Assembly: GCF_026262505.1 (NCBI RefSeq)
Contig: NC_067206.1
Span: forward strand, 2,480,001 to 2,544,000
Direction: 5' to 3'
Length of the DNA stretch: 64,000 nucleotides
From: Trichomonas vaginalis G3
Taxonomy: Eukaryota > Parabasalia > Trichomonadida > Trichomonadidae
Below, in pieces: positions 38,313 to 47,306 of the stretch. A program made the position numbers and the translations under genes. The notes below the pieces were generated by a model. The model was not told the DNA's origin. It saw only the letters and a list, made by a program, of their open reading frames with translations, and ran no database searches. Position 1 is the first letter of the stretch, and every line of letters starts with the position of its first letter.

Positions 38313-38543
38313 ATGTCAAAACTTCTTGAAAGATGTTTGAAGAAAAATAATATAGACTTTATTTCATGTAAAGGACTTTACACACTTTTGAACGATATGA
38401 AAGACCCTGTTTTGTTTGTTCGTGTAGACAAAGGAAAGTTCTATGTCTTTACAAAATATTTGAACTTCTTAGACAGAGAACTTCAAGAAACGCCATGTGA
38501 AAGTTTAGATGAAGTTCTTCTCCACTTTCAGAAAAACTTTTAA
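38313..38543 (+). CDS. Unknown 76-aa protein (Mav-B copy)
   Basis: Equivalent of 12770-13000 with an Arg-to-Leu difference near the start. Same 6-bp spacing after the previous gene. Confidence 0.65.
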   Translation: MSKLLERCLKKNNIDFISCKGLYTLLNDMKDPVLFVRVDKGKFYVFTKYLNFLDRELQETPCESLDEVLLHFQKNF

Positions 38544-38553
38544 ATATATATAA

Positions 38554-39351
38554 ATGGCAGAAGATATAATGGTTTATACTATTACGACTAAAAACCCTGA
38601 GTCATATAATTCTATAACAACAAACTTACAAAGTCCTCAAGGACGATATTGTAAACTAACTTTAAACACAATGACGACTAAAGCCTGTTTTGCTCTTTTG
38701 ACACCAGAAGACTTTATTGTTGTGAATGGTAAAAAATACTCCTTTGAAGATACTTACTCAGATATACCACCAACAGGTTTTGTTGACTTATTTAATACTT
38801 TAAGGACGGGCGTAACATGTGCTGCAACTAGAGCAGGTTTCATTATGTTTGGATGTCCGACTGAGTTTACTATAAACAATATGAGCTATAATACAAAACT
38901 TATTTCTGGTTTTTACTACCAACAGTTTCCTATAACAGGAAAAGGTGTCATACAAGGAATGTCTATTCCATTGACATTAAGCACACCAATCTTATATATT
39001 GTTTCAAACTTAGGTTCAAAGTGTTATTCGAATGTCGACAGAAACTATTATGACCAAAAGATACTTATGCGTATAAACAATACTTTCTCTGCTGGTTTGC
39101 CTATTGTTCATTCGAATGCAGAATTTTCAACCTTAGTGAACTCAAACACTTTGGCAAGTATAACGTTGACATTAGTTGACGCAAACTTTGTTCCTGTAAA
39201 ACTTTTATGTCCTATGTATTTGTCAATGACGGCAGAAAGTTTCGAATTGGAAGATGCAACTGGTGAAAGTATTGTATTACAAGAACAACTTCAACAACAA
39301 ATAGCTCAAGAACAACAAATGCAACAAATGGAACAACAAAGTCAAGAATAA
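38554..39351 (+). CDS. Penton-like minor capsid protein (Mav-B copy)
   Basis: 265 aa; equivalent of 13011-13799. Differences are confined to one or two residues and three extra residues in the Gln-rich tail. Open throughout. Confidence 0.6.
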   Translation: MAEDIMVYTITTKNPESYNSITTNLQSPQGRYCKLTLNTMTTKACFALLTPEDFIVVNGKKYSFEDTYSDIPPTGFVDLFNTLRTGVTCAATRAGFIMFGCPTEFTINNMSYNTKLISGFYYQQFPITGKGVIQGMSIPLTLSTPILYIVSNLGSKCYSNVDRNYYDQKILMRINNTFSAGLPIVHSNAEFSTLVNSNTLASITLTLVDANFVPVKLLCPMYLSMTAESFELEDATGESIVLQEQLQQQIAQEQQMQQMEQQSQE

Positions 39352-39380
39352 AAAAAATATTTTTTTTTATTTTTATAAAA

Positions 39381-40615
39381 ATGTACAGAATAGATGTTTC
39401 AGATTTTTATGACTTCCAAGCATTCAGAAATATGTGTCCATTTAGAGACTATAACAAAGCAGTCGAGAATTTGAAACGTTTAGTCATTTATGTCGACTCT
39501 GCCCCAGAATGTTATGTTATGAAAGAATGGGATGTTGTCTTTAACAAACCAAGAGCAACAATAGTGTCTGAACAAGAATGTAGACAGAAACTTAAGAAAA
39601 TAAAAGTCGTACAAGTTGGCATGAAGATGTTAGATGCTTGGGATATCTTATTGTCAAACTTGAAGATTTTTCAGTTCGTGGTATAAAGTTTTATACACCA
39701 TCTCCAAACTTCTATTCTATCTTCACTGGATATAAATACGAACAAGTAGAATGGAAAGAAAATATTATAGAAGCTTGGTTAGACCATGTCAAAGAAATTA
39801 TATGCAATGGAAACGAAAAGGTTTATGAGTATATCTTATGTTGGTTTGCAAACATCTTACAACATCCAAGTGCTAAAAATGAAACTGCTCTCATTATAAT
39901 TGGAAAACAAGGAACAGGTAAGAATACTTTCTTTACAGATATCTTATGCAAACTGTTAGAAGGTTATTCGAACCCTAATATGACAAACTTAGAAAACATC
40001 TGCGGTAAATTTAACTCTTCAATTGAGAATATGAAACTTATAGTTTGCAATGAACTTCAAAGTATAGATACAACAAAAGTTTTGAACTCAGATGCTTTGA
40101 AGAGTCTTATAACAGATAAAGTTGGAGTTGTTGAAAGAAAATATAAAGACCAAAGAGTTTGTGAAAATGTTGCAAACTTCATTATGGTTTCAAACAATGC
40201 TGTTCCGATGAAGTTAGAAAGTTCTGACAGAAGATATGTAGTTGTCAGAACGTCAGATTCTCATATGCAAGATACAGAATATTTTGACGACTTAGCAGAA
40301 ACTTTGACATCTGACTTTTACAACCACTTGTTCTCATATTTCATGACATTAGATATTTCTAAGTTCAATCCAAGACAAATTCCACATACCGAAGAGAGAC
40401 AAACATTGTTAGAAGCAAACAAGAGTGTATATGAACTGTTCATAGATGAAACTGACTTTGTGTCATTAGATGAAAGGTCATTGTACGATTCGTATAAACA
40501 ATATTGTCAAGAATATGGTTATATGACAGCTTCTAAACGAACATTCTTGGCAAATGTCAAAAATCTTTTAGATGTTCAGAACGGCGTATATACAAAGAAA
40601 AATTTTTATGAGTAA
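39381..40615 (+). pseudogene. SF3 helicase (Mav-B copy, broken)
   Basis: Equivalent of 13830-15065 with the same Walker A (GKQGTGKNTF), motif C and arginine-finger regions. It looks broken (about one break). Confidence 0.8.
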
Positions 40616-40649
40616 ATTTTAAAAACAGTATTTTTTTATTTTATTTGAA

Positions 40650-41234
40650 ATGTACGCTGAGTTTGTTGGAAAAGACTGTTGGAAAACTTGTTTGTTAGAT
40701 GAGAAATATGAAATTCACTGTTGTGAGTCATTTGAAGTCAGAAACAAAGAGACAAAAAGAGTTTTAAGCGGATGGGAGCAAAATAACGGATATGCTAGGA
40801 TGAGTATGAGTGGAAAAAACTATTTTAAACATGTTGTCATTGCAACTCATTTTATACCGAACCCTAACAATTTACCTTTTGTAGACCATATAAACCATAT
40901 AAGAAACGACAATAGACTTGAAAACTTGCGTTGGGTCACTCGTTCTGAAAACAATAAGAACAAAAGCAAATTTAGAGATATAGTATTCGAATTTGTCGAC
41001 GAACTAGAAGATGAAGCAATTGAAATTACAGACTATGGCGAGCATACGTTTGAGTTTTACTACTATAGCGAAGAACAGGACTCTTTCTACCTTTATACCG
41101 GCGTAAACTATAGAAAATTACAAGTATATTTTACTAAGGATGGCTGTGCTCATGTAAACGCTAGAGATACAGATGGAAAATGCGTTAGACTATTTCTTAA
41201 CAAATTCAAGAAGCTATATGGCATACCATTTTAA
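40650..41234 (+). CDS. HNH homing-type endonuclease with NUMOD4-like N-terminus
   Basis: 194 aa, present only in Mav-B, between the helicase and the 139-aa protein gene. Residues 61-103 fit the HNH_3 pattern: HVVIATHFIPNPNN, then VDHINH at 78-83, NDNRLENLRWVTRSENN at 86-102. Residues ~8-52 (DCWKTCLLDEKYEIHCCESF, SGWEQNNGYARM) resemble NUMOD4, the DNA-binding module usually paired with it. The last ~90 residues are acidic and unrecognised. Own leader TTTTATTTGAAATG. Such genes are mobile in phages and large viruses; it looks like a late insertion into a conserved gene spacer. Whole as far as can be seen. Confidence 0.82.
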   Translation: MYAEFVGKDCWKTCLLDEKYEIHCCESFEVRNKETKRVLSGWEQNNGYARMSMSGKNYFKHVVIATHFIPNPNNLPFVDHINHIRNDNRLENLRWVTRSENNKNKSKFRDIVFEFVDELEDEAIEITDYGEHTFEFYYYSEEQDSFYLYTGVNYRKLQVYFTKDGCAHVNARDTDGKCVRLFLNKFKKLYGIPF

Positions 41235-41277
41235 AACGTTTTTTATAAAAAAAATATTTTTTTATCCGATAGAAAAG

Positions 41278-41697
41278 ATGGCAAAATTCATCTCAGTAAA
41301 TAAGTACATGACAGAAGTCAAAGATAAGTTAGCTCCATTCGCATATTTGAATGTTTACTTCTACCATTTTGAAAAGTCTTCATTCAGCAAAGTTTGGAAC
41401 ATCGAACCAGTTAAGTTTGCTATTGTGACTAAAAATGGTGCGAAATTTGAAGACTTAGACATAGAAGGTTTGTTAGCAGTCAAAGAAAGTTTTGACAGAA
41501 GGTTCTCAAACCTTAAAGAAGGCGAAGCATACAAACTTGTTATACCTTATGAACCAAAGAAAGCAGACGACTATGAATATTATGAGTCTAAGATAGTTGA
41601 AGTTCAAGGTAAATTGGGTAAAAAGATTTTAGAGTCTAAGCCAGTGTTTGCCCCTAAAGAGGAAGAGAACATTGACATTGACCCAGAAATGTTCTAA
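41278..41697 (+). CDS. Unknown 139-aa protein with acidic tail (Mav-B copy)
   Basis: Equivalent of 15102-15521. The first 25 residues differ (MAKFISVNKYMTEVKDKLAPFAYLN in part) and the rest is near identical. The changes begin next to the inserted HNH gene, which may reflect conversion of the flanking DNA when that gene arrived. Confidence 0.65.
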   Translation: MAKFISVNKYMTEVKDKLAPFAYLNVYFYHFEKSSFSKVWNIEPVKFAIVTKNGAKFEDLDIEGLLAVKESFDRRFSNLKEGEAYKLVIPYEPKKADDYEYYESKIVEVQGKLGKKILESKPVFAPKEEENIDIDPEMF

Positions 41698-41713
41698 AAA
41701 TAAAATTTTATTT

Positions 41714-42183
41714 TTACATGTCAAATTTCTTTTTCTCTGGAACTGGCTCTGGTTCTTTCTTCTCTTCTCTACTTTCTTTTCTTCTACTTTCTTTTCTTTC
41801 TTTTCTCTCTTCTTCTTCTTCTCTGGTGGAGTTATGTCAAATTTGGCGCAACCATATTTATGTAAAAGGTCTTTGTCCTTTAATAGCTCTTCTATTCTGT
41901 TTTCTATTTCATTTTCAAGAACAGCGCATGTGTCTTCTTTGCATTCTAAGAACTTTTGTTGGACTTCATCTTTCCAATCGGCGTCATCTCTGTCAACAAG
42001 TCTGTCATTGACAAATTTTAAGACTGCTCTGCTTAATGTTTTATGGTTCTTGTCATATTCCCAGAAACAGAACTTTAGAACAAATTCCCCTTTCTTGTTT
42101 ACACTATGTAAGATTTTATGGTCGACAGATGTTTTGCTGTCAAAAAGCTTGTCTCGAATATAGATAGCGAAATCGCTAGACAT
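41714..42183 (-). pseudogene. 150-aa Lys/Glu-tail protein (Mav-B copy, broken)
   Basis: Equivalent of 15538-15990; N-terminal part nearly identical, tail altered. Divergent from the ATPase across the same 36-bp spacer. Confidence 0.6.
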
Positions 42184-42219
42184 TTCCTAAAAGATAAAAT
42201 TTTTAATTTTTCTAAAAAT

Positions 42220-43095
42220 ATGTTAGAAAAAAAGTTTGCTGACATTGACAAGAAATTTGAGAATGTTTTAAATAAGAACAAGAGAAAGTTAGAAAATGCT
42301 CAGATAAAACCTATACATGACAAGTTCCTATTTGCTCAGAATGGTATAACAGGTCTAATCGCACCACCTGGGTCGGGTAAGACTTTCACTTATCTTAAAA
42401 TGGCTGCACAACAACAAGAACTAGATGAGAAGAACCCATTCTATGAGTTAGTTGTTATTTGTAGTACTTCTGGTCAATTTGACCAAACCGTCAATTCGTT
42501 CAAAGATATTATAAAGAAGTCTAAGTTAGTATGTATAAAGGATACTGAGTTGTTAGATTGGAGAAAGAAGTACCAAAGAAGAGTTTTGAAGTACAATGCT
42601 ATAAATGAGTATATAAATTCTAAGTTTAAAGACCCAAATGAGGAAATGCAGAGAATATTAGAGAAGAAACACTTCAGAAACAAACAGAAAGAGATAGAAT
42701 ACATTTCGAAGAAATTGCAATCTTACGATTGGAAGACATACCCTCATAGATGTCTTCTTATTTTAGATGACTTTGCTTCTCATCCTTTGTTAAAGAACAG
42801 AGAACAAGACATGTGTCGAATTCTTAAGAAGCTCAGACACTTTAACATTTCAGTTGTCATTTGTGTACAGACAGCCAAGAGTTTAAGTAAGGATGTAAAG
42901 AGAATACTTACTGATATTATACTTTTCCCCGGATTGTCCGAAGACGATTTCATGGAACTTATGAAAGAGTCCATGGCAGGTAAGTTTGACAGACATGAAC
43001 TATGGGAGAAGTACAAAGTCATACAAGACCCTCATACTTCTTTCAGAATTCATATCTACGCAAACAAAGTTCAAATTGTAAAAAGTCAAGCGTAA
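42220..43095 (+). CDS. A32-type packaging ATPase (Mav-B copy)
   Basis: 291 aa, equivalent of 16027-16902 and open throughout; Walker A APPGSGKT and Walker B LLILDDFAS are intact. A few substitutions only. Downstream the two Mavericks cease to be colinear. Confidence 0.85.
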   Translation: MLEKKFADIDKKFENVLNKNKRKLENAQIKPIHDKFLFAQNGITGLIAPPGSGKTFTYLKMAAQQQELDEKNPFYELVVICSTSGQFDQTVNSFKDIIKKSKLVCIKDTELLDWRKKYQRRVLKYNAINEYINSKFKDPNEEMQRILEKKHFRNKQKEIEYISKKLQSYDWKTYPHRCLLILDDFASHPLLKNREQDMCRILKKLRHFNISVVICVQTAKSLSKDVKRILTDIILFPGLSEDDFMELMKESMAGKFDRHELWEKYKVIQDPHTSFRIHIYANKVQIVKSQA

Positions 43096-43446
43096 AAATG
43101 TAAGTGTTTGAGTCTTAGTCTGCTTGTTTGAAGTTGTCAAAATACTCTGTTATTTTTCACGATTTTCGTACGGAATCTCTACCCCTGTAAAAAGTCGGGG
43201 TAGCAAACATATGAGGAAATTCATGAAATTTGGTCATTTTTTTCAGCAAAAATATATTTTAGGGTAGAAGGTTAGATCTAACCTGTTTTCTAACCTCATT
43301 TCTACCCCATATGTCCTTACTGAAAAAAGTATGTGTTCCATATGTCATTTTACTCAGAATTTTGTTGCTGAATTCAATAAAAATATATTTTAGGGTAGAA
43401 GGTTAGATCTAACCTGTTTTCTAACCTCATTTCTACCCCAGTTATT
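43096..43446. repeat. Linker-plus-hairpin units after the Mav-B ATPase
   Basis: Hairpin CTACCCC (43179-43185) / GGGGTAG (43197-43203) stands between the linkers CGATTTTCGTACGGAATCT and GCAAACATATGAGGAAATTC, in the same slot as CTACCC / GGGTAG in Mav-A (20296-20319). Two nested hairpins with GGTTAGATCTAACC cores and GGGTAGAA outer arms follow at about 43261-43310 and 43393-43440, each after CAAAAATATATTTTA or the like. Confidence 0.75.
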
Positions 43447-44360
43447 TTATAAGCGTTTTACATGGTAAACATTGTGAATTCGTGAAATTCTAAACAATTT
43501 CGTAGCTTCTATTTCTTCTGTCAGTACATCGAATGTTTTAACAATGCCGAAGGTTTCTTTATATTTCTTCTTGACATCTGAAAGAAGGAAATCGTCAGCT
43601 GTTGGATAGTTTTTGTTTAGAAATGTCAACATGTCCATTTTATCTTCTGCTGGTTTCTCTGCCTCCCTCTTTAAGTCAGCATAGTCGTTTCGCATACGTT
43701 CTATCTCTTTGACGGAGTAGTTATATTTCCTCATTGCTGCTTTACATTTAGAACATTGTGGGTTCATTTTTGCGTTATATTCTGAAACCTTACCTGCTAG
43801 TATGACTAAGGCGTCAATTGCTCTCTTTAACTCAAAAGTTGCGGGTTTATCTGTTCATTCCATATCTTACCTCTTCTATCTTTATCTCTTATCTGCCATA
43901 CACATTCAGCAACTAACGAAACAAAGTTGTCGTAGGTCTTAAACTCCCCAGATTTGTATATGTCAGAGATGTTCTTATATACCATATCGCAATCTTTGTC
44001 CATGACTTTGTGGTTGCAATGAAATCCAAGAAACTCATAATTTACCTTACGTATGAACTTCTTTATTTCTACTGAGTCAGTTGCTTTGACTTCTATTTCG
44101 TCGAATTCAGGAATAGTGAGTTTTTGTTGTTGGATTTCAGGCAATTTGGGTAAATGGTCAATAATGTCCTGCATTTCATAAAGATACTGTTCATTTGTTT
44201 CATCTTTCGCACTACAGTCTAAAGTACTTGTTAAAAGTTCTTGCTTTATCTTCTGGATTTCTGTTTCGAAAGTATATGAAGAAGGAATGAAGCTTTTCAT
44301 CTCTACTAACATTGAAGTTGGGTTCATGACTAACGAGTTTGGTGCTGTTGTTGCTAACAT
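43447..44360 (-). pseudogene. Cys-pair protein, relative of the 312-aa gene (broken)
   Basis: Relative of 20537-21475 with the same CSKCKAAM pair and C-terminal helix; the DNA is clearly more diverged than in the core genes. It looks broken (about one or two breaks). The leader motif AAATAAAGTTAGTTTT lies upstream at 44399-44415. Confidence 0.65.
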
Positions 44361-44418
44361 GTTCTTACAATAAAATAAAAAAATATTTTTTTAAAAAAAA
44401 CTAACTTTATTTTTTTAT

Positions 44419-44690
44419 TTCGGGAAAACTCATGAAAATTCAAGAGGTAGAAAACAGGTTAGAAAACAGGTTAGATCTAACCTTCTACCCTAAATTATAT
44501 TTTTGCTGAATTCATGAGTTTTGGTTGAAAGAATACGGTGGAGCCAAAAGTGGCTCGACCTCAAAACAAGCATTTTTCTGTATAAAATTCATGAAAATTC
44601 AAGAGGTAGAAAAGAGGTTAGAAAAGAGGTTAGATCTAACCTTCTACCTAAATTATATTTTTGCTGAATTCAGCAACAAAATTCAAATTG
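44419..44690. repeat. Nested hairpins and gene scraps in Mav-B
   Basis: Two nested hairpins with GGTTAGATCTAACC cores (about 44445-44490 and 44605-44648) enclose a plus-strand scrap encoding KEYGGAKSGSTSKQAF. A partial copy of the ATPase 3' end (AAAATTCAAATTGTAAAAGT and on, about 44678-44735) follows. Same building blocks as Mav-A but in a different order and orientation. Confidence 0.65.
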
Positions 44691-44726
44691 TAAAAGTCAA
44701 CCTTGAAAAATGTAAAGTGTTTAGTC

Positions 44727-44900
44727 TTAGTAAGATGGTAGCTTCTTAAAGCAAATACCATTGCTGAGTTTTATGTACGTGAAGAGAAGTACAATGAATT
44801 CAATTACGAGTACAATTGCAATGACAACTAAGGCAACTATTTTTGTCTTTTGCCAGCAAGGGTACTTCTTCTCTTCCAATGGTTCGGCAACTATACTCAC
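44727..44900 (-). CDS. Small single-pass membrane protein (start uncertain)
   Basis: The minus strand encodes a hydrophobic segment (KIVALVVIAIVLVIEFIVLL) after EPLEEKKYPCWQKT, ending near LSNGICFKKLPSY. Only a GTG is available at the start of this frame, so it may be a remnant. A typical small Maverick membrane protein by pattern; no family recognised. Confidence 0.4.
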   Translation of the reverse strand: MSIVAEPLEEKKYPCWQKTKIVALVVIAIVLVIEFIVLLFTYIKLSNGICFKKLPSY

Positions 44901-44947
44901 TCATGAGAAATGCCAAAACGGTTTAATAGAAAAAGTGTCATTTTTTC

Positions 44948-45130
44948 ATGTCCGAAGACTCGAAGGTGCAACACTTCCAAAATACCGACGAACTCAGAAG
45001 AGCAGCATGGCAGTATCTTCTTGACAACTTTTTGAGTTCTCCAGGTACACGTTGGAAAATGCTGAAGAACTCCGACACAGAGAATTTGGAGAAATTGCAC
45101 TCCAATACTACCTTGACAAACAAAGGGTAA
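44948..45130 (+). CDS. Small unknown protein (60 aa)
   Basis: MSEDSKVQHFQNTDELRRAA and on, from an ATG preceded by AAAAGTGTCATTTTTTC. A near-identical leader, AAAAAGTGACATTTTT, precedes the next small gene at 45171, and an inverted version lies between the divergent genes near 48325. Belongs to the GC-richer Mav-B cassette. Function unknown. Confidence 0.45.
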   Translation: MSEDSKVQHFQNTDELRRAAWQYLLDNFLSSPGTRWKMLKNSDTENLEKLHSNTTLTNKG

Positions 45131-45170
45131 AATTAAGACTAAAACTTAACGTTTAAAAAGTGACATTTTT

Positions 45171-45383
45171 ATGAGCTCCGAGTCACCGAGAAAACTTGGT
45201 CAGATGTTAGCAGCTTACTTCCCTGAGGAGGATGGAAGCGTTACATACGTAAGGTTCAAAACAACGAACCTGGAATTGCGTACAAAATTCGCAATTACAT
45301 GACCATGGAAGAGTACGAAAGGTTCCTACAAGAGAAACCAGCTCTAAACAACTCAGAAAAGAAAGAAAAAAGTTTAACTCGTA
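45171..45383 (+). pseudogene. Small unknown gene (broken)
   Basis: Begins MSSESPRKLGQMLAAYFPEE after the leader AAAAAGTGACATTTTT; coding-like sequence (EEYERFLQEKPALN) continues nearby. It looks broken. No family recognised. Confidence 0.4.
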
Positions 45384-45397
45384 ATTGTTTATTTTTT

Positions 45398-45964
45398 TTA
45401 CTTGTATGGGCAAGCTGCAAGAATGAAGTCGACTATCTCAGTCTTTGTCTTGACGAGCTGGACGGCTCTTGCGAGTACGTCTGTTTTGCGGTCTCCAGCT
45501 GGTGTCTGACCTTCGTAATTGCGCATGTTCTTGAGAGCTCCAACTGTAAATGGTTGTAGGATGAAGAGTCTCTCAGACTGCTTGAGGTAGTCTTCACGGT
45601 CACGAACCGAATCTGTGGTACGAGTCGAATCGGTCGATTTGAGGGAAGAGACTGAAAGCCTGTCGTCTTCCATAGGGGCTGTGGCATAATCTTTGCGTAA
45701 GCGGTTCAGACCTTCTTCGAACTCTTGGTCTCTCTTCGATTTGGATTGAGATTGGAATTGCTGGGGTGGAGCTTGCTGGAACATCCAAGGGTTGGGAAGT
45801 AAGGCATAGGCTGAGGAGGGTAGTTCGGGAAGCCTTGTGGGGTAGTAACCTTGAGGTGGAAATTGGTAGTAAATCGGAGGTACTTGCTGGAACTGAGGTG
45901 CAGGGGCTGGTGCTTTAGGTTCCTCTGGTTTGGGAATGGACTCGGTTGGTGGGACGTCGGACAT
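45398..45964 (-). CDS. Pro/Gln/Tyr-rich protein, long form (188 aa)
   Basis: From ATG 45964: MSDVPPTESIPKPEEPKAPA, low-complexity Pro/Tyr/Gln region, helical EFEEGLNRLRKDYATAP, a Ser/Thr/Arg-rich linker (SSLKSTDSTRTTDSVRDRED) and a C-terminal globular part (LFILQPFTVGALKNM to IVDFILAACPYK). Longer than the Mav-A form at 22404-22751. Transcribed away from array cassette 3. Unknown function. Confidence 0.6.
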   Translation of the reverse strand: MSDVPPTESIPKPEEPKAPAPAPQFQQVPPIYYQFPPQGYYPTRLPELPSSAYALLPNPWMFQQAPPQQFQSQSKSKRDQEFEEGLNRLRKDYATAPMEDDRLSVSSLKSTDSTRTTDSVRDREDYLKQSERLFILQPFTVGALKNMRNYEGQTPAGDRKTDVLARAVQLVKTKTEIVDFILAACPYK

Positions 45965-46278
45965 TCGTTTTGTGTCCTGTGGGATGGAAAATATTTTTCT
46001 GTCGGAAGAAAAAACTTTTTCTGTCGGAAGGAAAAAACTTTTTCTGTCGGAAGAAAAAAACTTTTTCTGTCGGAAGAAAAACTTTTTCTGTCGAAGAAAA
46101 AACTTTTTCTGTCGGAAGGAAAAACTTTTTCTGAAGTTCGACCAAAAAGTTCTCAATTTTCGAAAATTTGAATGGTTTACGGACGGACAACTGGAAGAGT
46201 TCTTCCTGTCGTCGGGAAAATTTTTTCCCTTTGTCCGGAAAATTTTTTCAAGTTGTCGGGAAAATATTTTCCTGTCGG
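45965..46278. repeat. 22-bp-period array cassette 3 (array-core-array)
   Basis: Left array: about seven 21-23 bp units of CTGTCGGAAGGAAAAACTTT type. Core at about 46131-46200 is almost identical to that of cassette 1 (TTCTCAATTTTCGAAAATTT, TTTACGGACGGACAACTGG). Right array: about four units such as GGGAAAATTTTTTCCC, perfect or near-perfect palindromes spaced about 22 bp. Lies between the same divergent gene pair as cassettes 1 and 2. Confidence 0.85.
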
Positions 46279-46668
46279 ATGGAAGGACTCGGAATGCCAG
46301 AAGGATTTGACGAGGCAATTTACCTTATAGAGATAAATGAAGTTGTTAAGCAGTACTTGCGCAGGGTAATGAAGCCCAAGGTCAAGTTCACCGCTATTTC
46401 TGGAAGGGCTGCCTTGAATCTCGAGACTTCGACTGGAATTCCAATTCAAATACCAGAAAAAACTCCTTTCGACGACATAAAGGACGCCAAAAGAGAAACT
46501 CTTGTTAAGTTCCTAAACAAACGTCCTTGGATAAAAATACCAAACAAGGAGAACCCCCTACCCCATATGAAATTGGCAATTCAGTCTCTCCTTCACTTCT
46601 CGGGTCAGCCGTTCTACATAACCTGTGAAGGCGACATCCAACCAGTTCAGTCAACCTTAACGTTTTGA
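46279..46668 (+). CDS. Unknown 129-aa protein, array-linked
   Basis: From ATG 46279 (MEGLGMPEGFDEAIYLIEIN); the ATG at 46294 is an alternative. I prefer 46279 because the Mav-A form begins at the matching place. Basic middle (VVKQYLRRVMKPKVKFTAIS), hydrophobic C-terminus (FSGQPFYITCEGDIQPVQ). Found next to the array in all three cassettes, so it may bind or depend on it. No known domain. Confidence 0.6.
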   Translation: MEGLGMPEGFDEAIYLIEINEVVKQYLRRVMKPKVKFTAISGRAALNLETSTGIPIQIPEKTPFDDIKDAKRETLVKFLNKRPWIKIPNKENPLPHMKLAIQSLLHFSGQPFYITCEGDIQPVQSTLTF

Positions 46669-46695
46669 GTAAAAACATTTTTTTTCATTTTTTGA

Positions 46696-47235
46696 ATGAA
46701 GCAAGTTAAATTCGTCCCACACCAATCTCAATGGACCGATGAAGAGTTTCAAGCCATGGTTGAAGGCGTTGAGAACGACATAGACGGCGAACTTGAAGGA
46801 GCTCAAACCACAATTGCAACCAAAATTGCACAAGTCAAGGAACAGATAGCTCCACTTAAAGCTACCAAAGCTACTCTTGACCTCATGGATAGTTACCGTT
46901 TAGATGTCAAGAGTGGAATAAGACAATTAAAATTAAAACTTCTAAACTACGAAGCTATACTCCAAAAGTTAGCAGAGATGAGAAGACTTTACCAGAGCTA
47001 CTTACATGTAAGGGACTTACCTTCAAGCAGTCCGACCAAAGATGAATTTTCTGACACTGTCCCAATTTTGTCCGAAAGTCAGCTCAGATGTTTGAACTGC
47101 TCCCAACATATCCAGAATATGAACGTTTGCCTGAACTCTTCCGCAATCTCAAAAAACGTTTTTTGGTTCTCATGTTCCAAACTTTTATCGGAAGAGACAA
47201 CAAACGTTCAGAAGAAGAACAAGATATTATTTTAA
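46696..47235 (+). CDS. Coiled-coil protein of unknown function
   Basis: 179 aa, starting MKQVKFVPHQSQWTDEEFQA; residues 30-110 are a long amphipathic helix region (LEGAQTTIATKIAQVKEQIA, LKLKLLNYEAILQKLAEMRR). The last ~60 residues look less natural and the gene may be broken near its end. Only in Mav-B. No family recognised. Confidence 0.5.
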   Translation: MKQVKFVPHQSQWTDEEFQAMVEGVENDIDGELEGAQTTIATKIAQVKEQIAPLKATKATLDLMDSYRLDVKSGIRQLKLKLLNYEAILQKLAEMRRLYQSYLHVRDLPSSSPTKDEFSDTVPILSESQLRCLNCSQHIQNMNVCLNSSAISKNVFWFSCSKLLSEETTNVQKKNKILF

Positions 47236-47306
47236 ACTTGTTGTATGACATAACGTCATAACAAGCTTTTTGAAGTAAAACCATTCTCAAACCACTTCAT
47301 TTTTCG

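Noticed and set aside
45851-46310. Phe/Lys-rich frames through the array cassettes (also 16912-17336)
   Set aside because: They arise because the 22-bp units lack stop codons; only the genes at either edge are conserved between copies.
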